Source of the DNA: an uncultured Bacteroides sp.
GTDB lineage: Bacteria; Bacillota; Clostridia; Lachnospirales; Lachnospiraceae
NCBI GenBank assembly: GCA_945913015.1
Contig: CAMECH010000015.1
Coordinates: 1-61,283 of the forward strand
Direction of reading: 5' to 3'
DNA: 61,283 bases
Under the pieces are notes generated by a model. That model saw only the letters and a program-made list of their open reading frames with translations. It searched no databases and was not told where the DNA came from. The position numbers and the translations under genes were made by a program. Below, one piece after another: positions 35,683 through 43,562 of the stretch (positions are counted from its first letter, which is position 1; the number at the start of each line of letters is the position of its first letter).

Positions 35683-37719
35683 TTACTTATTCAATGATGC
35701 CAATACCTTGTCCACTTTCGTTCCTACTTTTGCACGATACTCAGTAATTCCGCTATCTGCTGACATCTCACCATTAGCGACAGCAGCAATAATGATATTT
35801 CTCTGCATATTGATATCAGCAATGTCATTTGACATTTCATAGGTATACGGCAATGCCTCCGTGACTATCGAATTATTGGCAAAAAATTCCTTATTGGCAA
35901 TTGCCGTCTCCGTCATATAGGCTGCTCCCGGGTCACTTCCGCTCTTGAATTTTGCAAGCGCCAGCATTGGATCAATGTGGTTCTTTGCCATAAGCGATGT
36001 TGGCCTTTCAGGTGACGGAAGCATATGGAACTTACCTTCTGTATAAGTTGTCCCCTTGTCTTCCTTACCCTTAAGCGTTACAGTCTCAGCCTTTGTGTCC
36101 CAATGCGTACCTTTGGCTCCATATTCCCATGCAGTCTGCACATCACCGCCATCAAGCATTGTGTCAATAAAATATTTGAAAATTCCTTCAGGATTTTCTG
36201 CATGCGTTGTTATGCACCAGACAGGAGGCATTCTTTCAATATATGAACCAAGCTCCTTAATTGGCTTAATTGCAATCAGGGTACTATCCTTACCTATGAC
36301 TTCAAGATTAACCTTTAAGGTATTGGCCCATGTACCAGCCCAATATGTAAATACACCTGTGTTATCTGCATAAAACTTATCACGGGAATTCGCTGTTGAG
36401 TTGTTAACGGATTCCTTATCAATAATTCCATCTCTTACAGCCGTCTGAATTCTTATGAGCGCATCCTTCATATCCTGTTCAGAGAAACCGTCCACATACT
36501 TACCTGATGAATTTTTATAAAATGAATAATGCGCATTCTGATAAAATTCAGGAAGATACTGTGTATATGGATTTTCAGAACCAATGAACCCTGGAGCAGA
36601 GATAACCACGCTGTTCTTTGCCGCCTGCATTCTCCTTAATATATTGTAATACTCATCAAATGTAAGTGTTTTGTCTTTAATATCAGACACCGGAATGCCT
36701 GCTGCGTCAAGCCACGATTTTTTCACATATGTACAGCAGCCGTTGCCGCGATATGGAGAAAATCCGTACATTCTTTTCACTCCGTCAAGGCCTTCAACCT
36801 TAAGCGACTCAAGAACATTATCAGCAGTACTTATCAGTCTTCCTGAGTTCTTTGTCTCTGAAGCATTCCATGCATCTGTCATATCCCACACATAACCTGA
36901 TGATGCATACAATGCATAGTAATCAGATGAAAGCAGAACTACGTCCGGCATCTGATTTGCTGAGTTAAATGCAATGCTTACAGTATCATAGTACTTGGCA
37001 TGCTCCGGTCTCACCCACTTAATATCAATAGTTCCGTCTCCAAGCAGCGACTTCAGATATGCATAGAACTCTTTGCCGCCATTGTTTTCAGTTACAATTG
37101 AATTATCAACCATAACGGTAAATGACTTTGGCTGAGTAACTGTCTTTGTCTGTTTTGTCGTTACTGCAGCAGCTGTTTTATCTGTAGCTGCCTGCTGTGT
37201 CTGCTGTGTTGCATCACTGTTTAAATTATTATTTTCTGCATTTGCTTCAAGCTCTTTTATTTTCTGAATGTAGCTTTGGATTTTGCTGTCGCCGGTATTG
37301 GCATTTCCCTTACTCAAAATCTTAAAAGCTTCATCATAATTCTTTTCCGCTTCGTATATCTTAGCCAGACTCACATATGCATCAACTGCTTTCGGATCAA
37401 TTGCGATTGCCGCCTCATATGCCAGTTTTGCCTGCTGGTAATTAAGCTCTCCAAGATACTTTTCCCCCAGCTTCATCTGCTTGGCAGCCTTCTGCCCCGG
37501 TGTGTTGTCATATGCAATTTTACCTCCGACACCAGCCACTGCAATTACAAGCAGAACAGCAAGTGCAATTAAAATCTTTTTCGATTTGCCGGACTTGGAT
37601 TTTACTTTCCGGGTATCAGCACTAATCATTGCCGAGCCTGCCATTTCAACTTTAGAACCGCATTTCTCGCAGAAATTTGCTGTATCCGGCATCTGATTGC
37701 CGCATTTTTCACAAAACAT
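35683..37719 (-). CDS. Zinc ribbon - TM - TPR protein with a solute-binding-protein domain
   Basis: 678 aa from the ATG at 37719, with GGAGG at 8 nt. Residues 1-20 are a zinc ribbon (CEKCGN...CEKCG), then a TM helix (KILIALAVLLVIAVAGVGG), TPRs (LGELNYQQAKLAYEAAIAID) and a Gln/Thr linker. From about residue 205 comes an extracellular solute-binding protein of the sugar type (MPDVVLLSSDYYALYASSGYVWDMTDAW; YVKKSWLDAAGIP). No lipobox and no ABC permease genes are nearby, so it is more likely a receptor than an importer component. It is a member of the modular family that continues to 43340. Confidence 0.8.
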   Translation of the reverse strand: MFCEKCGNQMPDTANFCEKCGSKVEMAGSAMISADTRKVKSKSGKSKKILIALAVLLVIAVAGVGGKIAYDNTPGQKAAKQMKLGEKYLGELNYQQAKLAYEAAIAIDPKAVDAYVSLAKIYEAEKNYDEAFKILSKGNANTGDSKIQSYIQKIKELEANAENNNLNSDATQQTQQAATDKTAAAVTTKQTKTVTQPKSFTVMVDNSIVTENNGGKEFYAYLKSLLGDGTIDIKWVRPEHAKYYDTVSIAFNSANQMPDVVLLSSDYYALYASSGYVWDMTDAWNASETKNSGRLISTADNVLESLKVEGLDGVKRMYGFSPYRGNGCCTYVKKSWLDAAGIPVSDIKDKTLTFDEYYNILRRMQAAKNSVVISAPGFIGSENPYTQYLPEFYQNAHYSFYKNSSGKYVDGFSEQDMKDALIRIQTAVRDGIIDKESVNNSTANSRDKFYADNTGVFTYWAGTWANTLKVNLEVIGKDSTLIAIKPIKELGSYIERMPPVWCITTHAENPEGIFKYFIDTMLDGGDVQTAWEYGAKGTHWDTKAETVTLKGKEDKGTTYTEGKFHMLPSPERPTSLMAKNHIDPMLALAKFKSGSDPGAAYMTETAIANKEFFANNSIVTEALPYTYEMSNDIADINMQRNIIIAAVANGEMSADSGITEYRAKVGTKVDKVLASLNK

Positions 37720-37823
37720 ATAAAACGCCTCCTTATCATCCCTGCTTCTTATCCTTTGCCGGATAATTCTTTCTTTTTCATCATGCTCTCTTCTTTTTTG
37801 TACCTGTATGTTATCTGTATTTT

Positions 37824-37941
37824 GGCTCGCACTTATCGTGCTCGCCGATTTGGGGCTTCGCCCCTGATTTTGCCTTCCCGTGGCTTTCGCCTCGGAAGGC
37901 TTGCAATGGACTATGTCCATTGCAGATTTGAGGAATTAAGA
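37824..37941 (-). repeat. 118-bp triple-hairpin element, copy 1 (downstream of a DGR variable region)
   Basis: Three hairpins follow one another: GGGGC-TTC-GCCCC, a bulged CCTTCC..GTGGC / GCCACGGAAGG type stem, and GCAATGGAC / GTCCATTGC type arms (mismatched here). A copy of equal length with about six differences lies at 59628-59745. Both copies begin directly after the stop codon of a DUF6273 gene ending in a variable region. Such a stem-loop downstream of the variable region is a known requirement for efficient homing in the Bordetella phage DGR. Confidence 0.75.
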
Positions 37942-39792
37942 TTAAGGTTTTAACGCTATCCACAAAGCGGGACGGACGGCGTGAGTATCAATGCAGACAG
38001 AGTTGCCGACGCCGACGACGTCGCCATTGTTGAGGACATAGGCAGCATCATACTGACCATAGTCCTGCGACCGCAGCCACCACCAGCAGTTGCCTGCGTA
38101 CCAGCTTGTTGATGTACTTGCATAAGCTCCCCTGCTTACTGCATATGCCGTTGGTTTTGTTGCCCTTGCTTCCTTAGTTGCAAAATATCTGTTAGCTTCA
38201 TCTATACTTAAGCAGAATACATTATCACTTGTTGCATTGCCTCCCTGTGTACCCCGTCTGGCATTATTGGGATTTTCTACTGTTGTTGTGATTACCGATG
38301 CTTTTTCACTGTCACTGAATGCCGTGTTATAAAACTCTTTATTAAGCCAGGTTCTTAGTGTACATGTCTCCCATGTTACATTAGTCATTGTTGTATTGTA
38401 TGGCTGGCAGTCCAGTCCGTAACGGCTTATTACCAGCATTCTGTCATCCTTCTTGTCAAGTACAAGCCATTCTATTGGCTCTGCTCCGTTACCTGTATTG
38501 CCATCCTGCTCGTAGCTTCCGAAAGTGATATACTCTCCTACTTTTGCTGACTGTATTCCCGTCTTTACCGGAGCTGTTGTTGCAGGCTGTGTTGAAGCTA
38601 CTGTGGTTGTCTCGGTTGGTGCCTGCGCCGTTGCCGGTGTTGTCGTTTGCACCTGCTCGCTTTGATTTGTTACCGCTATCCACAAAGCGGGACGGACGGC
38701 GAAACGACCATCGTAGACATAGAAGCCGCTGTCGACGACGTAGCCATCTTTGCGAACATCAGCAGCATCAGACTGAGTACTGCCCGGCGACCGCAGCCAC
38801 CACCAGCAGTTGCCTGCGAATTGGTCTTTTTCCGTCCATGTACTTGCCCCCCTGCTTACTGCATATTCCGTTGGTTTTGTTGCCCTTGCTTCGTCGGATG
38901 CAAAGTATCTATTAGCTTCATCTATACTTAAGCAGAATACATTATCACTTGTTGCATTGCCTCCCTGTGTACCCCGTCTGGCATTATTGGGATTTTCTAC
39001 TGTTGTTGTGATTACCGATGCTTTTTCACTGTCACTGAATGCCGTGTTATAGAATTCCGAGTTAAGCCAGTTTCTTAACGTACATGTCTCCCATGTTACG
39101 GCTGTGTCTATTGTATTGTATGGCTGGCCGTCCAGTCCGTAACGGCTTATTACAAGCATTCTGTCATCCTTCTTGTCAAGTACAAGCCATTCAATCGGCT
39201 CTGCTCCGTTTCCTGTGTTACCATCCTGTTCATAGTTCCCGAATGTTACAATATCGCCTGTCTGTGCTGATTTTAGTTTTATTAATACTTCCTGTTTTTT
39301 AGCCGTTTCCAGCTTGGACTTTATTGTATCTGTATTAATACTGTTTTCTACGCTTTCAAGCAGTTCAACTGCTTTTCCCGGTTCATCTTTCTTTACATAG
39401 ATGTCTGCCATTCCAAGGTACGCCTGCTCACACTTTGGGTCGATTTTTATTGCTTCATTGTATGCAATAAGTGCCTGCTCGTAGTTCATCTCTGTAAGAT
39501 ACTTTTCTGCAAGCCTGAGCTGTCGTTTTAACCGGTTGGCAGGTGTTGCCTGTATTATCAGTGTTCCGGCAATTAACGCCACAGCAAGTGCAAGCACTAC
39601 GCATATTAATGCAATCGTCTTCTTGCGTTTTTTTATTTTTTTATCAGAAGTAAAGTCTATATAGTTAAATTTTTCAGGGCTGCCCGCTGTCTTTATCGTT
39701 GATGATGAAAATTCTTCTCCTGCTCTTGCCCCGCATTTCTCGCAGAAATTTGCTGTATCCGGCATCGGATTGCCGCATTTTTGACAAAACAT
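37942..39792 (-). CDS. Zinc ribbon - TM - TPR protein with two DUF6273 domains, each with a DGR variable region
   Basis: 616 aa. Zinc ribbon C3/C6/C17/C20; basic segment; TM helix (about 60-81); TPRs (about 90-165, MNYEQALIAYNEAIKIDP); DUF6273 domain 1 (about 175-375); Pro/Thr/Gln linker; domain 2 (about 416-616). The domains share near-identical DNA over 300 bp at a 720-bp offset. Each ends in WWWLRS ... AVRPALWIA with a highly variable stretch between. The zinc ribbon is probably cytoplasmic and the DUF6273 domains outside. DUF6273 resembles the C-type-lectin-like folds used by DGR targets. The natural ligand is unknown. GGAGG at 8 nt fixes the start. Confidence 0.85.
   Translation of the reverse strand: MFCQKCGNPMPDTANFCEKCGARAGEEFSSSTIKTAGSPEKFNYIDFTSDKKIKKRKKTIALICVVLALAVALIAGTLIIQATPANRLKRQLRLAEKYLTEMNYEQALIAYNEAIKIDPKCEQAYLGMADIYVKKDEPGKAVELLESVENSINTDTIKSKLETAKKQEVLIKLKSAQTGDIVTFGNYEQDGNTGNGAEPIEWLVLDKKDDRMLVISRYGLDGQPYNTIDTAVTWETCTLRNWLNSEFYNTAFSDSEKASVITTTVENPNNARRGTQGGNATSDNVFCLSIDEANRYFASDEARATKPTEYAVSRGASTWTEKDQFAGNCWWWLRSPGSTQSDAADVRKDGYVVDSGFYVYDGRFAVRPALWIAVTNQSEQVQTTTPATAQAPTETTTVASTQPATTAPVKTGIQSAKVGEYITFGSYEQDGNTGNGAEPIEWLVLDKKDDRMLVISRYGLDCQPYNTTMTNVTWETCTLRTWLNKEFYNTAFSDSEKASVITTTVENPNNARRGTQGGNATSDNVFCLSIDEANRYFATKEARATKPTAYAVSRGAYASTSTSWYAGNCWWWLRSQDYGQYDAAYVLNNGDVVGVGNSVCIDTHAVRPALWIALKP
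37954..38094 (-). other. DGR variable region VR1 (C-terminal)
   Basis: 141 bp, residues 567-613 of its protein. It aligns gap-free with 38674-38814 and 59758-59898. The flanks are constant (GGCAACTGC..TGGCTGCGGTCG before; GCCGTCCGTCCCGCTTTGTG after). In between, codons such as TAT, GGT, TAT, CTC, GAC, GTC, AAC, TGC, ATT, ACT and CAC differ from the other copies at positions 1 and 2 only. It departs from the pattern at two codons (CAG for CCG, GAC for GGC). Confidence 0.85.
38674..38814 (-). other. DGR variable region VR2 (internal)
   Basis: 141 bp, residues 327-373, in the middle of the same gene. The 3' constant tail through TGGATAGCGGTAA is kept, and then coding sequence for a linker continues. 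It lacks the downstream hairpin array. One variable codon (AAA where the others have AAC) does not fit the NNY rule. Confidence 0.82.
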
Positions 39793-39859
39793 ATAAACCG
39801 CCTCCCTTGTTTATTATGATTTATTATTCGTATTTTGCTTTGCACATTGCTGATTAAGA

Positions 39860-41659
39860 TTAAGGATTTACCGCTATCCACAAAGCGGGACGGACGGCGG
39901 AACAATCAGGCTCCTGTTTAGAAGAAGTACCATTTCCATAAACACCGGACATCTTATTCAAATAAGCTATATATCCGGAGCTACCTACCTTTGATGAATT
40001 ATTTTGCTTATCGCCTGGAGAACGCAGCCACCATGCACATTTACTTGATGAGCCTTTACTTACTGAATATGCTGTAGCTTGTGTCGTCCTTGACTCATCT
40101 GAGACAAAATATCTGCTCGCCTCGTCAATGCTTAACAGGAATACTTTATCGTTTGTTTGATTTCCGCCCTGCGTGCCATATGCCGCATTATCCGCATTTT
40201 CATTCACGACTTCTAATATCAGTTCTTTTTCACTTTCACTAAACGCTTTGTCATAAAAGCTTGAATTAAGCCATCTTCTTAATGAGCACATTTCCCATGT
40301 AATGTCTGTTCTTTCAATGTTATATGGTTGATAATCAAGTCCTAATTTACTGATAACAAGCATCTTATCACCCTGATTATCAAGAACTATCCACTCAATT
40401 GGTTCAGCACCATTTTTTCCGTTACAATCCTGCTCATAGCTTCCAAGTGTTATTGTTTCACCTACTTTCGACGAAATAATATTGTCTGTTGACACCTGCG
40501 TATCCGCCTCAGAATTAACAAATGAACTGATATCTTCAGTTCTTACCCATAAAGCCGGACGAACCGCATAAAAATTGTGGTTAGGCATGGATGGACCAAA
40601 CTCGTCACTACCATGATAATCAACATAATGTCCTGAATATCTTATTTTTCCATCATAATTAACCACAGTTGCTCTATTCTGTTTATAGCCCGGTGTTCTC
40701 AGCCACCAACTGCATTTACCTAATGAATTATTGTCATATACTCCGTTTTTTATTGCATATGTTGTAGGTACTAATTCTCTTGCCTCTATTGATTCAAAGT
40801 ACCTTTCTGCTTCTTCTACGCTAAGACAAAAAACTTTATCATCCGTTACATTTCCACCTTCTGAGCCATATGTATCATTGCCTATATTTTCTATCTTTGT
40901 TGTAATTACTGATTCTTTTTCATTATCATTAAATGCCTTGCTGTAAAATTCCGAGTTAAGCCAGTTTCTTAATGTACATGTTTCCCATGTTACAGAAGTG
41001 TACGATGAGTTATAGTGCTGACGATCCAATCCATACTTACTAATTACAAGCATCCGGTCTCCCTGATTATCCAGCACAAGCCACTCTATTGGCTCTGCTC
41101 CGTTGCCTGTATTGCCATCCTGCTCGTAGCTTCCGAAGGTGATATATTCTCCAACATTGGCTGATTTAATTCCTGTCTTTGCCACCTCTGTTGCATCCTG
41201 TGTCGCGGACTGCTCCCGTGAGCCGTTTCCGTCATCCAAAGGCTGATTGATAGGGTCAACTATGTCATTCTGCCCCGACTGTTGCTGTGACTGTCCGGCT
41301 GATGATGCCTGCTTCTTTGCCTCTTCAATTTTCTCAGTCATTGCGTCTGTCTGAATATTCTTCTGTCCTTCTTCAAGAATTGCTATGGCTTTTTCTGCTT
41401 CACCCTGCTTTATGTAGATATCTGCCATTGCAAGGTACGCCTGCTCACACTTAGGGTCGATTTTTATTGCTTCACTGTATGCAATAAGAGCCTGCTCGTA
41501 GTTCATCTCTGTAAGATACTTTTCTGCCAGTTTAATCTGTCTTTTCACTTTGCCTGCCGGTGTTGCCTGTATCACCAGCACTCCTGCAATTAACGCCACA
41601 GCAAGTGCAAGCACTATGCAAATGATTGCTATGATTTTTTTGTTGTTTTTTGTTTCCAT
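39860..41659 (-). CDS. TM - TPR protein with two DUF6273 domains and a degenerate DGR tail
   Basis: 599 aa. No zinc ribbon; TM helix (about 9-30), TPRs (about 35-115), Gln/Ser linker, then DUF6273 domains at about 168-375 and 388-599. Domain 1 ends SWWLRTPGYKQ ... AVRPALWV. Domain 2 ends AWWLRSPGDKQ ... AVRPALWIAVNP. The last 30-odd bases match the other DGR targets exactly, but the preceding codons do not align and end in mixed third bases. Downstream, the hairpin array is missing although its outer flanks remain. I read it as a former or captured DGR target. GGAGG precedes the ATG. Confidence 0.82.
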   Translation of the reverse strand: METKNNKKIIAIICIVLALAVALIAGVLVIQATPAGKVKRQIKLAEKYLTEMNYEQALIAYSEAIKIDPKCEQAYLAMADIYIKQGEAEKAIAILEEGQKNIQTDAMTEKIEEAKKQASSAGQSQQQSGQNDIVDPINQPLDDGNGSREQSATQDATEVAKTGIKSANVGEYITFGSYEQDGNTGNGAEPIEWLVLDNQGDRMLVISKYGLDRQHYNSSYTSVTWETCTLRNWLNSEFYSKAFNDNEKESVITTKIENIGNDTYGSEGGNVTDDKVFCLSVEEAERYFESIEARELVPTTYAIKNGVYDNNSLGKCSWWLRTPGYKQNRATVVNYDGKIRYSGHYVDYHGSDEFGPSMPNHNFYAVRPALWVRTEDISSFVNSEADTQVSTDNIISSKVGETITLGSYEQDCNGKNGAEPIEWIVLDNQGDKMLVISKLGLDYQPYNIERTDITWEMCSLRRWLNSSFYDKAFSESEKELILEVVNENADNAAYGTQGGNQTNDKVFLLSIDEASRYFVSDESRTTQATAYSVSKGSSSKCAWWLRSPGDKQNNSSKVGSSGYIAYLNKMSGVYGNGTSSKQEPDCSAVRPALWIAVNP

Positions 41660-41714
41660 CGAGCAGCCTCCTTTGCATTTATCCTTAATTTATCCGATTC
41701 TAATCTGATGATAT

Positions 41715-43340
41715 TTAATCCTTTATCACAATTTTTTCTTCCGGGAGTACTTTTTTAACTTCCTCAATTACACCCGTATTACCGGATCTTATTTCTACAG
41801 TTTCAAGACTTGGAAGATTACTTAAAATTGTGTAATTATCAAAGCCGGAACTTCCAAGTTCAAGTTTCTTTAAATTTGTAAAATTCTGAATAACCGACAA
41901 ATCATATACACCTGAAGCATTCTGTGTACATAAGTCGAGCGATTCCAGCCAGTTAAGCCTGCTTATTACCGATATATCTTTTACATTAATATTAATGTGT
42001 GCTCTAAGACGTTTACATTCTTGTGTAAGCGTTGCAAGATACTGTATATTGCTTTCATCCACACTTATCTCGATGTAATTAAGATTCTTACAGCCTGCAA
42101 GCTTGGAATAGTCTCCTGATGACAGATGCAGCGTTTTAAGATTAGGCAGTGATGCCACTGCTTCCATGTTAACATCATCAACTCCAGATAAAGAAAGCGA
42201 TTTCAAATATATAAGATTAGTAAGCTTTTCCGTTGAATGCATTCCCTTATTACTTGAAATTGACAAAGAACTCAGGCGTGTCAACGCCGATATCGGAGTA
42301 AAATCAGTAATATTATTATATGTAAGTGACACATCCGTAAGAAACGTAAGTGTTGAAATTGCTGAGATATCATTAAGTCCGTCACCAATAAGACTAATCA
42401 TTCTCAAATTAGGAAAATTGTCCTTATTTTTCAGTATGGATATATCAACTCCAACATGGTAATTTACCGTAAGCTTCTTTAAATTTCTGAAATAATACAA
42501 ATCATCTAATGTACGAATTGTCTGTGTTGTTGTATGCTTCGTTTTATCAGACGATGTAAAGCCACTGCTGTAATATGACTTTACATCTGCTTCATCTCCA
42601 ACAAAATCTCCCCAGATTTTCACTTCTTCCACATACCACACATCGCTTATCATGATGTCGCCGGCAGGCTTATTAATTATTTTGCGGATATCCTTTTCAA
42701 GCACAGAATCAGTAAATGTAATTTTTGCATCGGGCACATTCATCTCAACTGTTTTGCCGACAAGTTCTTCAAGCATTTTTGAAAGGTCATCATCCTGCAG
42801 CCACTCTTTAGCTTCATTAAGTACTCTGATTGCTCTCTCAAACTGCCCGTCACCGGCCAGTATCTGTGCATAAAGCTCGTACATTTTGTCGACCTTGTCC
42901 AGTTTCTTACCTGTCGCATCATATTCGTCTCTGGCAATTTTAGCCGCCTTGCTCATTGTACTTACAGCATTTTCAATATCTTCCATTGCAACATATGTAT
43001 TAGCTTTTCCCATGTACGCCGGAAGATGCTTAGGCTCTATTTCAATTACCGCATCAAATGCAAGTACCGCCTGCTCGTAGTTCATTTCTTCCAGATACCT
43101 CTGTGCAGTTTTCATCATACGATTAATCTTTATTTTCTGTGGTGCGCCGCCAACCGTCATAACTGCCACTCCTGCAATAATCAGTGCAATGATGGTAATA
43201 ACCGCTGCGATTCCGAATTTATTGCGCCCTTTTGTGTTCTTGTCCTGAGTGTTTCCGCCGTTTCCTGACACAACTGCACCGCACTTTTCGCAGAACACAT
43301 CTGTATCATTAATTTTATTTCCACATTTTTCACAAAACAT
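41715..43340 (-). CDS. Zinc ribbon - TM - TPR protein with leucine-rich repeats
   Basis: 541 aa. Zinc ribbon (CEKCGN...CEKCG), TM helix (about 40-62, FGIAAVITIIALIIAGVAVMT), TPRs (about 75-205, MNYEQAVLAFDAVIEIEP), then from about residue 285 a ladder of internalin-like leucine-rich repeats (LRMISLIGDGLNDISAIS, LTDVSLTYNNITDFTPIS). The repeat domain would be the outward-facing binding part. Its first half is built like the DUF6273 and solute-binding neighbours. Its leader carries the GACGCT hairpin element and the standard GGAGATTAGT ribosome site. Confidence 0.82.
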   Translation of the reverse strand: MFCEKCGNKINDTDVFCEKCGAVVSGNGGNTQDKNTKGRNKFGIAAVITIIALIIAGVAVMTVGGAPQKIKINRMMKTAQRYLEEMNYEQAVLAFDAVIEIEPKHLPAYMGKANTYVAMEDIENAVSTMSKAAKIARDEYDATGKKLDKVDKMYELYAQILAGDGQFERAIRVLNEAKEWLQDDDLSKMLEELVGKTVEMNVPDAKITFTDSVLEKDIRKIINKPAGDIMISDVWYVEEVKIWGDFVGDEADVKSYYSSGFTSSDKTKHTTTQTIRTLDDLYYFRNLKKLTVNYHVGVDISILKNKDNFPNLRMISLIGDGLNDISAISTLTFLTDVSLTYNNITDFTPISALTRLSSLSISSNKGMHSTEKLTNLIYLKSLSLSGVDDVNMEAVASLPNLKTLHLSSGDYSKLAGCKNLNYIEISVDESNIQYLATLTQECKRLRAHININVKDISVISRLNWLESLDLCTQNASGVYDLSVIQNFTNLKKLELGSSGFDNYTILSNLPSLETVEIRSGNTGVIEEVKKVLPEEKIVIKD

Positions 43341-43372
43341 ACTAATCTCCGTTCCGCAGACGCTTTAGCGTC
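43341..43372 (-). repeat. GACGCT hairpin plus extended ribosome site (second minus-strand copy)
   Basis: On the minus strand GACGCTAAAGCGTC, TGCGGAACGGAG and ATTAGT lead directly into the ATG of the LRR protein. Confidence 0.7.
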
Positions 43373-43395
43373 AGAATAATTTTTTCTGCTAATCC

Positions 43396-43533
43396 TCACA
43401 TCTCCTGCAACTTCTCAAGCAGCCTCTTTTTCTGTTTCCTAAAAACTGGTGCCGTCATAAGAAATAAGATAAGGCATATTGCCGCTCCTGCTACTCCGCC
43501 TATAAACATCATGCTTCCAATTGTTATCTCCAT
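43396..43533 (-). CDS. 45-residue membrane protein
   Basis: A short frame starting MEITIGSMMFIGGVAG. It has one membrane helix (about 7-30) and a basic helical tail (FRKQKKRLLEKLQEM). It is preceded by GAGGATTAGT, the same ribosome context as its neighbours, so I regard it as real. It lies between the kinase gene (30 nt upstream) and the LRR protein (55 nt downstream). It could be a small regulator or anchor of the kinase; the family is not recognised. Confidence 0.65.
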   Translation of the reverse strand: MEITIGSMMFIGGVAGAAICLILFLMTAPVFRKQKKRLLEKLQEM

Positions 43534-43562
43534 ACTAATCCTCATTTCTGATACTTTATTCT

